Assembly: GCA_903881085.1 (NCBI GenBank)
Contig: CAIRSA010000035.1
Location: 61,245 to 125,244 of the forward strand
Length of the DNA stretch: 64,000 nucleotides
From: an uncultured Acidobacteriia bacterium
GTDB lineage: Bacteria; Acidobacteriota; Terriglobia; Bryobacterales; Bryobacteraceae
Direction: 5' to 3'
Shown: one piece after another, positions 18,567 to 26,930 of the stretch
How the letters are laid out: each line of letters begins with the position of its first letter
Numbering within the stretch: position 1 is the first letter of the stretch
Translations under genes and position numbers: made by a program
The notes under the pieces: model-generated
Databases searched by the model: none
What the model saw: the letters and a program-made list of their open reading frames with translations, nothing else
Told to the model about the DNA's origin: nothing

Positions 18567-19160
18567 TTGGTGCCAAAATTAAGGGATATAGAATTGCGCC
18601 TGGAGCGTACCGAACAGCAACTGCGGCTTTTTCAAAAGATCAGCCGCTTCATGGTTCGCGAACTGAGCCTCCAGGAGGTGTTGCAGGGGATCGTTTCGTT
18701 GGTTGTGGAGTTTACCGCGTGCGATTCCTGTTTGCTCTATCTGATCGACAAAGAGGAACTGGTTCTGTGCGCGTCGAACACTGCGCCAGACTCCGTGCTG
18801 GGCCGCGTGCGGTTGAAGAAAGGTGAGGGCCTCACCGGATGGGTAGCGCGCGAACGAAAGCTGTTGGCGATCTCACGCGATGCCTATAACGATCCGCGCT
18901 TTAGAAGTTTCAGGGAATTGCCGGAAGATTCCTTTGAAGCGTTTCTTTCCGCCCCTGTGGTTGCCCGCAACCGGGTGGTAGGCGTTATCAACGTGCAGCA
19001 CAAAGATGCGCACTCCCATGGGGGCAGCGAGATGGAACTGCTCACAACCGTTGGCGAACAGGTGGGATGCCTGTTGCTTTTGGCGCGAATGACACCGGCC
19101 GCGCTGGAGAACCTCAATCACGTTGACCTGGTGTTGTCAGGGGCGGGAAAACGATCTTGA
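18567..19160 (+). CDS. GAF-domain protein
   Basis: A 197-residue protein made of a short N-terminal helix (RDIELRLERTEQQLRLFQKIS, coiled-coil like) and one GAF domain (about residues 35-175). The GAF features seen are the LTGWVARERK segment and VARNRVVGVINVQH near the end. GAF domains bind small ligands such as cyclic nucleotides or haem; no output domain is attached. The start is TTG at 18567 or GTG at 18570. The stop overlaps the next start as TTGA, so the Ycf48-like protein is co-translated. Confidence 0.82.
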   Translation: MVPKLRDIELRLERTEQQLRLFQKISRFMVRELSLQEVLQGIVSLVVEFTACDSCLLYLIDKEELVLCASNTAPDSVLGRVRLKKGEGLTGWVARERKLLAISRDAYNDPRFRSFRELPEDSFEAFLSAPVVARNRVVGVINVQHKDAHSHGGSEMELLTTVGEQVGCLLLLARMTPAALENLNHVDLVLSGAGKRS

Positions 19161-20263
19161 AACGATGGGCGATTCTTGTTCTGGGACTGGCGTCGTTGGA
19201 TGCCGGGAAACTGCATGCCGAAAAATGGAAGCGCGTTTATTTTCACGATGCCGACGATTCGTACCTGAATATTGTTGATCTGAAGTTTCCGACTGCGAAG
19301 ATCGGCATAGGCATTGGCGTAGTTGTTGAGAAGGGGAAGACGCGTGGCGTTTCGGTGACTACCACCGATGGCGGCGTCCGCTGGCAGATGAACTCTTTAC
19401 AGGAACTGCCTCTATCGCTATTCTTTCTGAATGAATCGCTCGGCTGGATGGTGACCGACGGGGGCGTGTGGCGCACGGAAGAGTCCGGGCGCGACTGGCG
19501 CAAGATCAAGTCCATCAAGGCGATGAATGAGGCCGCATTCTTCGATGAGAAGCACGGCTTCCTCTCGGGGCGAAAGAAACAGATTCTTGAGACCAGCGAC
19601 GGTGGAAAGAGTTGGACAAAACTGGCCGCTCTGGAAAAAGTGGAGTCCTCGCCTGACTACACCGTGTTTAGCGATATGGCGTTTTCCGGCAACTACGGGA
19701 TGATCACAGGGCATAGCAGGCCGCCCCGCACTCGTTATGGGGAACTTCCGGAGTGGATGGAGTCTTATAGCAAAAGCCGGCGGCGCGAATGGCCCAATCT
19801 GATGATTGTCCTGAGCACAAGCGATGCGGGCAAGACGTGGGTGCCTTCCACCAGTTCGCTGTTCGGGCGCGTTGAGCGGATCAGGCTCGACTCGGGACTG
19901 ATGCAAGGGCTCGTGCTGCTGGCATTCGACAATACCTTCGCCGTGCCTTCGGAATTGCTTGATCTCAATCCCAAAACCGGAGCGAGTACGTCCATTTTTC
20001 GCCGGAAGGACCGTGCAATCACCGATGCTTTGTTGACTGGAAAGGACCGCGTAATCATCGCCGGCTATGAACCGCTCGGAGAATTGCACAATGTGCCGGT
20101 TCCTGGGAAGGTGAAGATCCTTAAATCGGTGGATCTGAAGACCTGGGAGGAAATGGACGTGGACTATCGGGCCGTGGCACGGAGCGTCACGTTGGCGGGC
20201 GCCCCCGATGGAACCTTTTGGGCTGCGACCGACACGGGAATCATTCTGAAACTCACCGAATAG
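19157..20263 (+). CDS. Ycf48/BNR-repeat-like secreted beta-propeller protein
   Basis: A 368-residue protein with a signal peptide (MKRWAILVLGLASLDAGKLHA) and repeated S/T-x-D-x-G-x-x-W motifs typical of BNR/Ycf48-type propellers: TTTDGGVRW, RTEESGRDW, ETSDGGKSW and STSDAGKTW. In photosynthetic organisms Ycf48 helps photosystem II assembly; in Acidobacteriota these proteins are common and their role is unknown. TTG start inside the preceding stop (TTGA). A gene-free stretch holding the structured RNA follows. Confidence 0.8.
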   Translation: MKRWAILVLGLASLDAGKLHAEKWKRVYFHDADDSYLNIVDLKFPTAKIGIGIGVVVEKGKTRGVSVTTTDGGVRWQMNSLQELPLSLFFLNESLGWMVTDGGVWRTEESGRDWRKIKSIKAMNEAAFFDEKHGFLSGRKKQILETSDGGKSWTKLAALEKVESSPDYTVFSDMAFSGNYGMITGHSRPPRTRYGELPEWMESYSKSRRREWPNLMIVLSTSDAGKTWVPSTSSLFGRVERIRLDSGLMQGLVLLAFDNTFAVPSELLDLNPKTGASTSIFRRKDRAITDALLTGKDRVIIAGYEPLGELHNVPVPGKVKILKSVDLKTWEEMDVDYRAVARSVTLAGAPDGTFWAATDTGIILKLTE

Positions 20264-20395
20264 GCGCAGCCGGTCCCAAAACATTTCAGGCTGGTATTGG
20301 ATTATCCACAGGATTCTCACATCCATGGATTGTAAATGCTTGATTACAAGTTGAATAAAGTTAGTTGAAAACAGGCTGGCGGGCGGCGATTTCGT

Positions 20396-20424
20396 TTGAC
20401 CCCGTGCCGCAAATGTTGCATCAT
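20396..20424 (+). promoter_or_regulatory. sigma-70-type promoter for the structured RNA
   Basis: TTGACC (20396-20401), a 17-base spacer, then CATCAT (20419-20424). The -35 matches consensus at 5 of 6 and the -10 at 4 of 6, at the optimal distance. Transcription would begin close to 20431, exactly where the first strand of the closing helix of the RNA begins. Confidence 0.55.
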
Positions 20425-20429
20425 AGGGC

Positions 20430-20790
20430 TGGTTCCAAGAGGTTTTGGGGAACAACAAAGCCGCGCTGCCGCGGCGAGTCCTGAACGATGATCCAGACGC
20501 CGGAAGATTTACATGGGCGTGTGGGGAGCGACGGGCAATCGGGCTGGCAGCGAAGAGACGCCTTGCAACAGCCGCTGGACTGGGCGCAACGATCTGGAGG
20601 GGCATCAGCCCTGAAAGGGAGCGGAAGTCCAAGTGACTGGTGTGGGATCAGGAAGGCTGTTCAGTGCAGGCCGGGAGCGTTTGATCCTGCCGCGACGAAC
20701 CGGTGACGGTGAGCCGCTGGAGGGGAGCGAAAGGCCGTTCTGGACAGCGGGTGTTTCTGAAGGCTTGTTCCGCAGCGCCACTTGGAACCA
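20430..20790 (+). ncRNA. large structured non-coding RNA of unknown class
   Basis: About 361 nt closed by a perfect 10-bp long-range helix, TGGTTCCAAG (20430-20439) with CTTGGAACCA (20781-20790). Inside I find these helices: GCCGCG/CGCGGC with a 4-base loop (20460-20475); CCA-ACGCC with GGCGT-TGG (20493-20524); an 11-bp bulged arm 20542-20552 with 20559-20573, loop AAGAGA; GGGC/GCCC (20600-20611); GGATCA/TGATCC (20645-20650 with 20682-20687) enclosing GG-CTG/CAG-CC; ACCG-GTGA-CGGT, a GNRA tetraloop hairpin (20699-20710); and CCGCTG/CAGCGG (20714-20719 with 20745-20750) enclosing GAGCG/CGTTC. AGTCC/GGACT (20477-20481 with 20577-20581) can enclose two arms. It is not RNase P, tmRNA, SRP or 6S by their signature motifs. 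A HEARO/omega-RNA type is possible, but no IscB gene is adjacent. A T-rich run (20810-20815) follows. Confidence 0.6.
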
Positions 20791-20804
20791 CTCTTCCAGC
20801 CAGT

Positions 20805-21248
20805 TCAGCTTTTATTCCCACGAGTGTTAGCATGCATGTCAAAGTGTTCCTTTTCAACGGTATCCGGCTTTGAGACCTGCACGCGCACTTGGCTTCTGCC
20901 GGCTCGTTTTTGGGGATCGTACCGTTCCTTCAGCGGACGCCAGCTGGCAAAGTTGTAACGGCAATACACGCATCGCCTGCGAGTTGCTCCGAGCATGATT
21001 TTAAGCCGAAGTGAGAAGGGTGCATGATAGTGATGGTCAGACCACTTGGCTAGGTCCATCTTATGGCAGCGAGGACATTTTGCGAAAATGAGGTGAGGCA
21101 GGTTCGTGATACGGCCATGAAACCGAACTTGGCATTCCGCGCACTTCATGGGATAAATTCCCAAAATAGTGCCAACCGCTTCCACTAGTCCCCGCGACTT
21201 GGAGAGACGAAGTTTTTTGGAACCACAATCTGGGCATGCTATAGCCAT
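20805..21248 (-). CDS. zinc-ribbon protein of unknown function
   Basis: A 147-residue protein with four CxxC pairs: CPDC (residue 5), CAEC, CPRC and CVYC. They should form two zinc ribbons. The spacer between ribbons holds a hydrophobic segment (ILGIYPMKC) and the C-terminal 40 residues are basic. The composition is less GC-rich than neighbouring genes, which may mean transfer. It converges on the structured RNA, its stop lying 15 bp beyond the RNA's 3' end. Nucleic-acid binding is plausible but unproven. Confidence 0.65.
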   Translation of the reverse strand: MAIACPDCGSKKLRLSKSRGLVEAVGTILGIYPMKCAECQVRFHGRITNLPHLIFAKCPRCHKMDLAKWSDHHYHAPFSLRLKIMLGATRRRCVYCRYNFASWRPLKERYDPQKRAGRSQVRVQVSKPDTVEKEHFDMHANTRGNKS

Positions 21249-21331
21249 GACATCCTAGTTTACAATAGAACTACGGTGTTTGGCTCATTAAATCTTACGG
21301 TTGTCATACTATTTCGTTGGGTGTAGAGCAC

Positions 21332-22204
21332 TTAAACCGTTGCGGTACGCTTGGCGACATATGCGTCCACGTACTGGGAAAATGCCGATTGCAACGCCAA
21401 GCGGGCCTCGTTGTTCCGATTTACAGTGATGTGTTCGATGGATAGTACACCCAGGAGTTCCCGCGTGGTGGAGGTAATGAAGACTTCGTCTGCGTCCTGC
21501 AAGTCATTCAATCGTAACGTTTTCTCAATGAGTTTGTAATTTGGAACTTGGAGTTCATGGAGCAGCAGTTCGCGCGTGATTCCAGGCAGACAGCCGGAAT
21601 CGAGCGGCGGAGTCCATACGACGTTGCCTTTGGCGGCAAAGATGTTGGCCGAGGTGCATTCGCTTACTTCGTCACGTTCGTTCAGCAATACGACTTCATG
21701 AAAGCCATTGGCAACCGCCGCTTCGTACCAGCAGAGGTTGAACGACCAGGAAAGCATTTTGGTTCCGGCGAATGGTGAGGCGGCGTGGCGTGCCTGGCGC
21801 ACAACACCCAGGTTTACGCCCTTGCCCCAATCCTTCACCTCGGTGGTAAAGGCAATGATGTCGTAGTCGCGGGAAACGGCCGGGCCTTCAAACAATCCGC
21901 CGCGATTGCGGACAATGGCCACGCGCAGGGTTGCGTTGCGAGCGTTGTTGGCTTCCACCAGCGCCAGCAGCATATTCTCCAATTGCTCAGGCTCGGCTGG
22001 CATGGGAACGCGCAGGAGTTCGGCGTCGCGCTTCATGCGAGCCCAGTGGCGCTCATAGGCGAACAGAATGCCATCGAACACGCGGATGGTGCTGAACACT
22101 CCCCATCCGTTCATCAGGCCAACCTGGCCGGGCATCAGGAGCACTTCGGAGGTGTCGCGGATCTGATCGTTGTGGAGTAGGAAGCGGTGCATACCTACTA
22201 TCAT
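21332..22204 (-). CDS. class IV aminotransferase (IlvE/PabC/D-amino acid type)
   Basis: Fold-type IV PLP enzyme, 290 residues. The PLP lysine is K149 (AGTKMLSW), and a glutamate that contacts the PLP ring lies in NERDEVSECTSANIF. The family includes branched-chain aminotransferase, 4-amino-4-deoxychorismate lyase and D-amino-acid transaminase; the motif pattern does not decide between them. ATG at 22204 or 22192 (the latter reads MHRFLLHND). It is divergent from the dienelactone hydrolase gene. Confidence 0.85.
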   Translation of the reverse strand: MIVGMHRFLLHNDQIRDTSEVLLMPGQVGLMNGWGVFSTIRVFDGILFAYERHWARMKRDAELLRVPMPAEPEQLENMLLALVEANNARNATLRVAIVRNRGGLFEGPAVSRDYDIIAFTTEVKDWGKGVNLGVVRQARHAASPFAGTKMLSWSFNLCWYEAAVANGFHEVVLLNERDEVSECTSANIFAAKGNVVWTPPLDSGCLPGITRELLLHELQVPNYKLIEKTLRLNDLQDADEVFITSTTRELLGVLSIEHITVNRNNEARLALQSAFSQYVDAYVAKRTATV

Positions 22205-22296
22205 AAGACATGGATGCTATGATCATTGGCGCGGGCATCCATATCGCGGATGAGATTGAACTGTGATATTCTGAGCCAACGAAAGGTTGGCCAAAC

Positions 22297-23190
22297 ATGG
22301 AACGTAAGACTGCAAACGAATATCCGCAAGAGCTGCTCAATCTCTTTGACCGCTACGTGCACGGCGACATTGAACGCCGCGAATTTCTGGACGGCGCAAA
22401 GAAGTTCGCCGGCGCAGGGGTGACCGCAACTGCGATCTGGGAAAGCCTTCGCCCCAACTATGCCTGGGCACAACAGGTCCCCAAAGACGATGCCCGGCTT
22501 AAGACAGAGTATGTCACCGTGCCTTCTCCGCAGGGCAATGGAAACATCAAAGGTTATTTTGTAAGGCCAGCCAAGGCCACCGGCAAATTACCCGCGGTCT
22601 TGGTTGTGCATGAGAATCGCGGCTTGAATCCTTACATTGAGGACGTCGCGCGACGCCTGGGCACCGAAGGCTACATGGCTTTTGCTCCAGATGGGCTGAC
22701 CAGCGTCGGCGGATATCCTGGCGACGATGAGAAGGGCGCTAAAGCATTTGGTCAAGTGGACAAGCCGAAGATGACCGAAGACTTCATTGCGTCGGCGCGA
22801 TGGCTGAAGACGCGGCCTGATTCGACCGGTAAAGTCGGCGTGGTCGGCTTCTGCTTCGGCGGCGGCATTTCGAATTCGCTGGCCGTCCGCATGGGCGCTG
22901 ATTTGAACGCCGCGGTGCCGTTCTATGGCGGACAGCCGCCGGCTGCGGATGTGGCGAAGATCAAGGCGCCGGTGTTGCTGCACTACGCTGGTCTCGATAC
23001 GCGCATCAACGGCGGGTGGCCTGCATATGAAGAGGCGTTGAAGGCCAATCACGTGGACTACGCCGGATACATCTACGAGGGTGTGAATCATGGCTTCCAC
23101 AACGACACAACTCCGCGTTACGATGCGACTGCGGCAAAGCTGGCATGGTCGCGCACGCTGGAGTTCTTCAATAAACATTTGAAGGGTTGA
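22297..23190 (+). CDS. dienelactone hydrolase family protein, exported
   Basis: Alpha/beta hydrolase of the dienelactone hydrolase family, 297 residues. The nucleophile is C186 in GFCFGGG, as in true dienelactone hydrolases; E106 in HENRG, an aspartate in AGLDTRING and the histidine in VNHGFHND complete the site. The first 65 residues contain a helical prefix and an export-like segment ([14 protein letters not shown]...AWAQQ), as in periplasmic members. Substrate unknown. Confidence 0.87.
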   Translation: MERKTANEYPQELLNLFDRYVHGDIERREFLDGAKKFAGAGVTATAIWESLRPNYAWAQQVPKDDARLKTEYVTVPSPQGNGNIKGYFVRPAKATGKLPAVLVVHENRGLNPYIEDVARRLGTEGYMAFAPDGLTSVGGYPGDDEKGAKAFGQVDKPKMTEDFIASARWLKTRPDSTGKVGVVGFCFGGGISNSLAVRMGADLNAAVPFYGGQPPAADVAKIKAPVLLHYAGLDTRINGGWPAYEEALKANHVDYAGYIYEGVNHGFHNDTTPRYDATAAKLAWSRTLEFFNKHLKG

Positions 23191-23256
23191 GGGGACCAGC
23201 AGAGATGCAGTTTTATGTCCCGGCTGCGGGAATGCAGCTGGGTGTGGCGATGGATG

Positions 23257-23557
23257 GGGAGTGGCATACCAATGCCACTCGTTTTTCCCGATTAGGTTCC
23301 GCCATTGTAGTTTTGCCGTGAATGTAATGGCCTCCCTTGAATATGCGTTCAGGTTCTTATCCGTGTCCATCCGTGTTGATCCGTGGCTAAATTTCTTGTG
23401 CATTACCAGCGAGAAACACTTCAAGACGAATTCACCACGGATCCACACGGATGGACACGGATAGAACCGAGGATACGACTAGCATTCTCCGGCCCATGGT
23501 TTTCGCCTGGCTATAAAACGAGGCCAATCAAAAACGAGTGGTATTGGAGTGGCATAC
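23257..23557. repeat. nested inverted-repeat element
   Basis: A 300-bp non-coding block of two nested inverted repeats. The outer arms share CCAATGCCACTCGTTTTT (23269-23286) and its complement at 23530-23547 (17 of 18). The inner arms are 29 bases, 23358-23386 and 23435-23463 (28 of 29), built of repeated ATCCGTG units; the match extends a few bases further with a gap. The left arm also contains its own perfect hairpin, GAGTGGCA/TGCCACTC. This architecture resembles a non-autonomous mobile element or a large REP-type cluster. No gene lies in 23191-23638. Confidence 0.6.
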
Positions 23558-23638
23558 GCCGCTAAGGGTGCGGGTGCGAGATTATTGCCTGCAATGGCCG
23601 CCTCATGCTGATTTCTATCAGTGGCTGCGGGGGAAGTC

Positions 23639-24382
23639 TTAGCGTTTATCGCCGCCGGCCCACTGAATCGCGCCTGTGATGAACTTGCGCAGGATCGGAT
23701 TGGAGTAGTGCTCTTTCTTGTGGCCGAGCGCGATGTAGATTTCGCGGCCTCCGTCGTAGTTGTGATACCAGGCAAGAGGAATCGTATCGCCGGGGTAGCG
23801 CGGCTTGCCGGGGTCTACAAGCTTCGCCGGGTCGGCGGTTAAGAGCACGTGGATGTCGGGATTGATGTTCTCGTGCATGTAGCACTCGTCTTCCCACTCA
23901 AACGAATCCGGCAGGTCTTTGGTCGCGGGGTTGCTCTTGTCGCGCACGGTGACGGTGAAGGGTTGTAGCTTGGGATGGCGCACGAATTTGCCGCCGGCTG
24001 CTGCCTGGTAGTACGGCCAGGTGCGCTCAGAACCCGTGGCCGAGTGGATGCCGACATATCCACCGCCCGCCTGAATGAACTTCTTGAAGACTTCCCGCTG
24101 GGCGTCGTTTTCAAAGGCTTCATTATTGCTGTTGGAGAAGATGAGAACTTTGTACTGCTTCAGATTGTCGCCACTGAAAACCTTGGGGTCGGCTGTGGAA
24201 TCCACCTTGTAGCCGATGGACGCGCCCATCTCCTTAAGCGCTTCCACGCTGGTGGCGATGTTCTCGTGAACGTAGCCTTTTCCATCAGGCGTGTAATTCC
24301 GGGTATATACCAGAATCTTCTTTTCAGCGGCCGCGGACAGTGCAGCGGTCAGCACAACAAGGCAGATCAACCGGTTCGTCAT
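23639..24382 (-). CDS. ThuA-domain (trehalose utilisation-like) secreted protein
   Basis: A ThuA-like protein with a class I glutamine amidotransferase-like fold. ATG at 24382 is chosen because AGAGGAAT precedes it and a signal peptide follows (MTNRLICLVVLTAALSAAA), giving 247 residues; upstream frame is not needed. Conserved ThuA features are GGGYVGIHSATGS and the WYHNYDGGREIYIALGH stretch at the end. ThuA-family proteins act in sugar metabolism in some bacteria, but the reaction is not settled. It is divergent from the DUF2891 gene. Confidence 0.85.
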   Translation of the reverse strand: MTNRLICLVVLTAALSAAAEKKILVYTRNYTPDGKGYVHENIATSVEALKEMGASIGYKVDSTADPKVFSGDNLKQYKVLIFSNSNNEAFENDAQREVFKKFIQAGGGYVGIHSATGSERTWPYYQAAAGGKFVRHPKLQPFTVTVRDKSNPATKDLPDSFEWEDECYMHENINPDIHVLLTADPAKLVDPGKPRYPGDTIPLAWYHNYDGGREIYIALGHKKEHYSNPILRKFITGAIQWAGGDKR

Positions 24383-24441
24383 GATTCCTCTACTGTCTAT
24401 CGAATCACGTATGAACGAAGAGTGCAAGGTAGAATGCAATC

Positions 24442-25443
24442 ATGAGACTGGACGAGAACCAGCTGGCCGCATTTGCACGGCTGGCACTGGACTGCGTGCG
24501 CCGCGAGTATCCGAACAAGATTGCCCATGTGATGGATGCGGATTCCGATGCCCGGCCGCCGCGTAGTCTGACACCGGTGTTCTATGGCTGTTTTGATTGG
24601 CATTCGGCCGTGCATGGCCATTGGATGCTGGCGCGGTTGGCTCGTCTGTTGCCCGATGCACCATTTGCCTCGGCGGCGCGCGCTGCTTTGTCGCGAAACC
24701 TTACCGTGGAGAATCTGCTGGCAGAAGCTGCTTACGTTTCCGCGCCTGGCCGGGAGAGCTTTGAGCGGCCTTACGGGTTGGCGTGGCTGTTGCAACTGGC
24801 GGCGGAACTGCGGGAGTGGCCCGATGACGAGGCTGTGCCCTGGTCTGAGGCACTCGCGCCGCTGGAGCAGGCCGTGGTTTCGCGCTTTTGTGCGTGGCTA
24901 CCGAAACTATCGCATCCTGTGCGGTCAGGCGAACATTCGCAGACGGCGTTTGCGTTGGGGCTGTGCCTGGATTACGCGCGGGTGGCCGCAGACACTGGGT
25001 TTGAAGATCTGCTGATGCGTCGGGCAAAGCATTTCTTTGAGGCCGACCGGGCATGTCCGGCGCGGTGGGAGCCTTCCGGAGAAGACTTTCTGTCGCCATC
25101 TCTCGCTGAAGCCGATACCATGCGGCGCGTCCTCTCAGGCGACTCCTATCGGATTTGGTTCGACAAGTTTTTTGACGAATTGCCCTACTCGCCGCAGCAG
25201 GTGGCTGACATCGCCGATGGAAAACTGGCGCATTTGGATGGGCTGAACTTGAGTCGGGCGTGGATGCTGGAAGGCATTGCCGCAGCAGTTGGAGAGGGGC
25301 ACGCGCGGCACGCGCGGTTGATGGAGCTTTCCGCGCAGCACGCAGAAGCAGGATTGCGGGCGGTGACTGGTGCGCACTATGCTGGCGGACATTGGCTGGG
25401 AAGTTTCGCCGTATATTTGTGCACAGGGCGGGGAATCTGTTAG
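24442..25443 (+). CDS. DUF2891 family protein
   Basis: A 333-residue protein of the DUF2891 family, recognised by [14 protein letters not shown] near residue 48 and [13 protein letters not shown] near 165. The helical pairs suggest an alpha/alpha-barrel. The conserved His and Glu/Asp residues make a hydrolase likely but no activity is established. ATG at 24442 with an AAGGTAG ribosome site. The stop overlaps the convergent chemoreceptor stop by 4 bp. Confidence 0.8.
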   Translation: MRLDENQLAAFARLALDCVRREYPNKIAHVMDADSDARPPRSLTPVFYGCFDWHSAVHGHWMLARLARLLPDAPFASAARAALSRNLTVENLLAEAAYVSAPGRESFERPYGLAWLLQLAAELREWPDDEAVPWSEALAPLEQAVVSRFCAWLPKLSHPVRSGEHSQTAFALGLCLDYARVAADTGFEDLLMRRAKHFFEADRACPARWEPSGEDFLSPSLAEADTMRRVLSGDSYRIWFDKFFDELPYSPQQVADIADGKLAHLDGLNLSRAWMLEGIAAAVGEGHARHARLMELSAQHAEAGLRAVTGAHYAGGHWLGSFAVYLCTGRGIC

Positions 25444-26894
25444 CCTGCGCCGTTTACAATCAGGGACAACTTGCCGCCCAGTTCGCCCAGCGATTGAGCC
25501 TGGTCGGACATCTCTTCGCTGACAGATGCGGTCTCTTCCGCAGCGGCAGCATTCTTTTGCACGATCTGTTCGATATGGGTCATTGCTTTTAGGATCTCGG
25601 CTATACCCATGTCCTGCTGTTTGCTGCCTTCAGCGATCTGATTGCTGCTCTGGCGCGCCCGATTGGCATTCTTCGAAAAAACGTCGATGTATCTGCTGAT
25701 GAGCGTAAAACGGCTGCGGCTGTCCGTGGATTTTGCGGTGGAATCCTGGACCAGGCTGGCGATATCTTTCGCTGCCGCCGACGAACGCTGTGCAAGATTG
25801 CGGACTTCATCGGCCACCACTGCAAAGCCCGCACCTGCCTCGCCCGCGCGGGAGGCTTCCACCGCGGCATTTAAGGCGAGGATATTGGTTTGAAATGCAA
25901 TCTCCTCAATCACCGAAGTGATGCTGGAGATGCGAACTGTGGAAGACTGCAATTCCTCCAAAGATTTGGACATGTGTTCCATCGTCTGGCGGACGGATGT
26001 GACGCTATCCTCGGTTTCTGCAATGGCCGTTGCGGATTGACTGGCGCGGGTGGCGTTATCGTGCATGATCGCGGATAGCTGTTTCGAGGTAGCCGATGTT
26101 TCTTCAATCGACGAGGCTTGTTCCGTGGCTCCATAGGCCAACTGAGTGCTGTTGGTGGATACCTGAACCGATATTTCCGCCAGTTGGTAGGATGCCGCCT
26201 GCAGCTCATGCGTGATCGCCCGCAGCTTTGCAGCCGAACGATGAATGGCAAACCACGAGGCAAACGAAAAGCCAACCACCAGTAACTCAAGCAGCCAGGC
26301 TGTCGTGCGGCTGGCAGCGATCTCTTTCAGGCCTGCGGCGCCGGAGCTTGCGATGGCAGCGCGCTGATTTCGCGAGAAAGCAACGGACTCTTTATCAAAG
26401 GAGTCCATGGAATTGGATACAGTCTTTAGCTGAATTTCCAGTGCGCCGGAAAGGTCCCCACTCTTCGTGCGTTTCTTGGTCTCCAACCAGAGTGCGGCCA
26501 ACTTGGAGTGGATAGCATCGAGGGCTGCTGCCATCTGCCGTTCTTCCTGAGAGCGCATGAAGGGGCGAAGCTCGTCAATCATCTCCTTGCCACGCTTTGC
26601 AGCCGCGTCTGCGCGCTTGGAATACTGCGCAGCCAGTGCGCTGTCTTTCACTGCAGACGCCAAGGTTGCAGCACGGGAGTTCGAGGCCAGTTCCTGCAAT
26701 CTGGCCCGTATCGCGTTGAATAAGTCTAACCGGCGGGCTGAGACATTGATTCCCTCGTCCAGGCGGCTCCCCAGTTGTGAGATGGTTTGCATGGAGAATA
26801 CCGACAGGCCCGCAAGCAACAGTAATGTGCCGGCGGTGGTGGCGAACAGTTTTTTCTCCAGCGAAACCTTTCCCAAAATAGTCACAATAACCAT
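25440..26894 (-). CDS. methyl-accepting chemotaxis protein
   Basis: A 484-residue chemoreceptor. TM1 is at about 17-37, followed by a four-helix sensor-like periplasmic domain (to about 195), TM2 ([18 protein letters not shown]), and a long cytoplasmic coiled coil. The signalling tip is [19 protein letters not shown] at about residues 325-345, then [17 protein letters not shown] typical HAMP domain is not visible between TM2 and the coiled coil. It should signal to CheA/CheW, which are not in the window. Ligand unknown. Confidence 0.92.
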   Translation of the reverse strand: MVIVTILGKVSLEKKLFATTAGTLLLLAGLSVFSMQTISQLGSRLDEGINVSARRLDLFNAIRARLQELASNSRAATLASAVKDSALAAQYSKRADAAAKRGKEMIDELRPFMRSQEERQMAAALDAIHSKLAALWLETKKRTKSGDLSGALEIQLKTVSNSMDSFDKESVAFSRNQRAAIASSGAAGLKEIAASRTTAWLLELLVVGFSFASWFAIHRSAAKLRAITHELQAASYQLAEISVQVSTNSTQLAYGATEQASSIEETSATSKQLSAIMHDNATRASQSATAIAETEDSVTSVRQTMEHMSKSLEELQSSTVRISSITSVIEEIAFQTNILALNAAVEASRAGEAGAGFAVVADEVRNLAQRSSAAAKDIASLVQDSTAKSTDSRSRFTLISRYIDVFSKNANRARQSSNQIAEGSKQQDMGIAEILKAMTHIEQIVQKNAAAAEETASVSEEMSDQAQSLGELGGKLSLIVNGAG

Positions 26895-26930
26895 TTCGGA
26901 TTGTTTGAAGATTGTCTTAACGCAAAGCTA

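Noticed and set aside
20430..20790. RNase P, tmRNA, SRP or 6S RNA as identity of the structured RNA
   Set aside because: RNase P CR-I with its partner block, the tmRNA acceptor/T-arm with CCA end, and the SRP GGAAG/AGCA loop are not found; the length is too great for 6S. HEARO is left open.
20445..20830. Short plus-strand frames of 60-70 codons in the RNA region
   Set aside because: Overlap each other in different frames, lack ribosome sites, and the nucleotide pairing pattern fits RNA better than protein.
23358..23463. CRISPR array from the ATCCGTG units
   Set aside because: Units are short, in inverted rather than direct order, and there are no spacers of constant length or cas genes.
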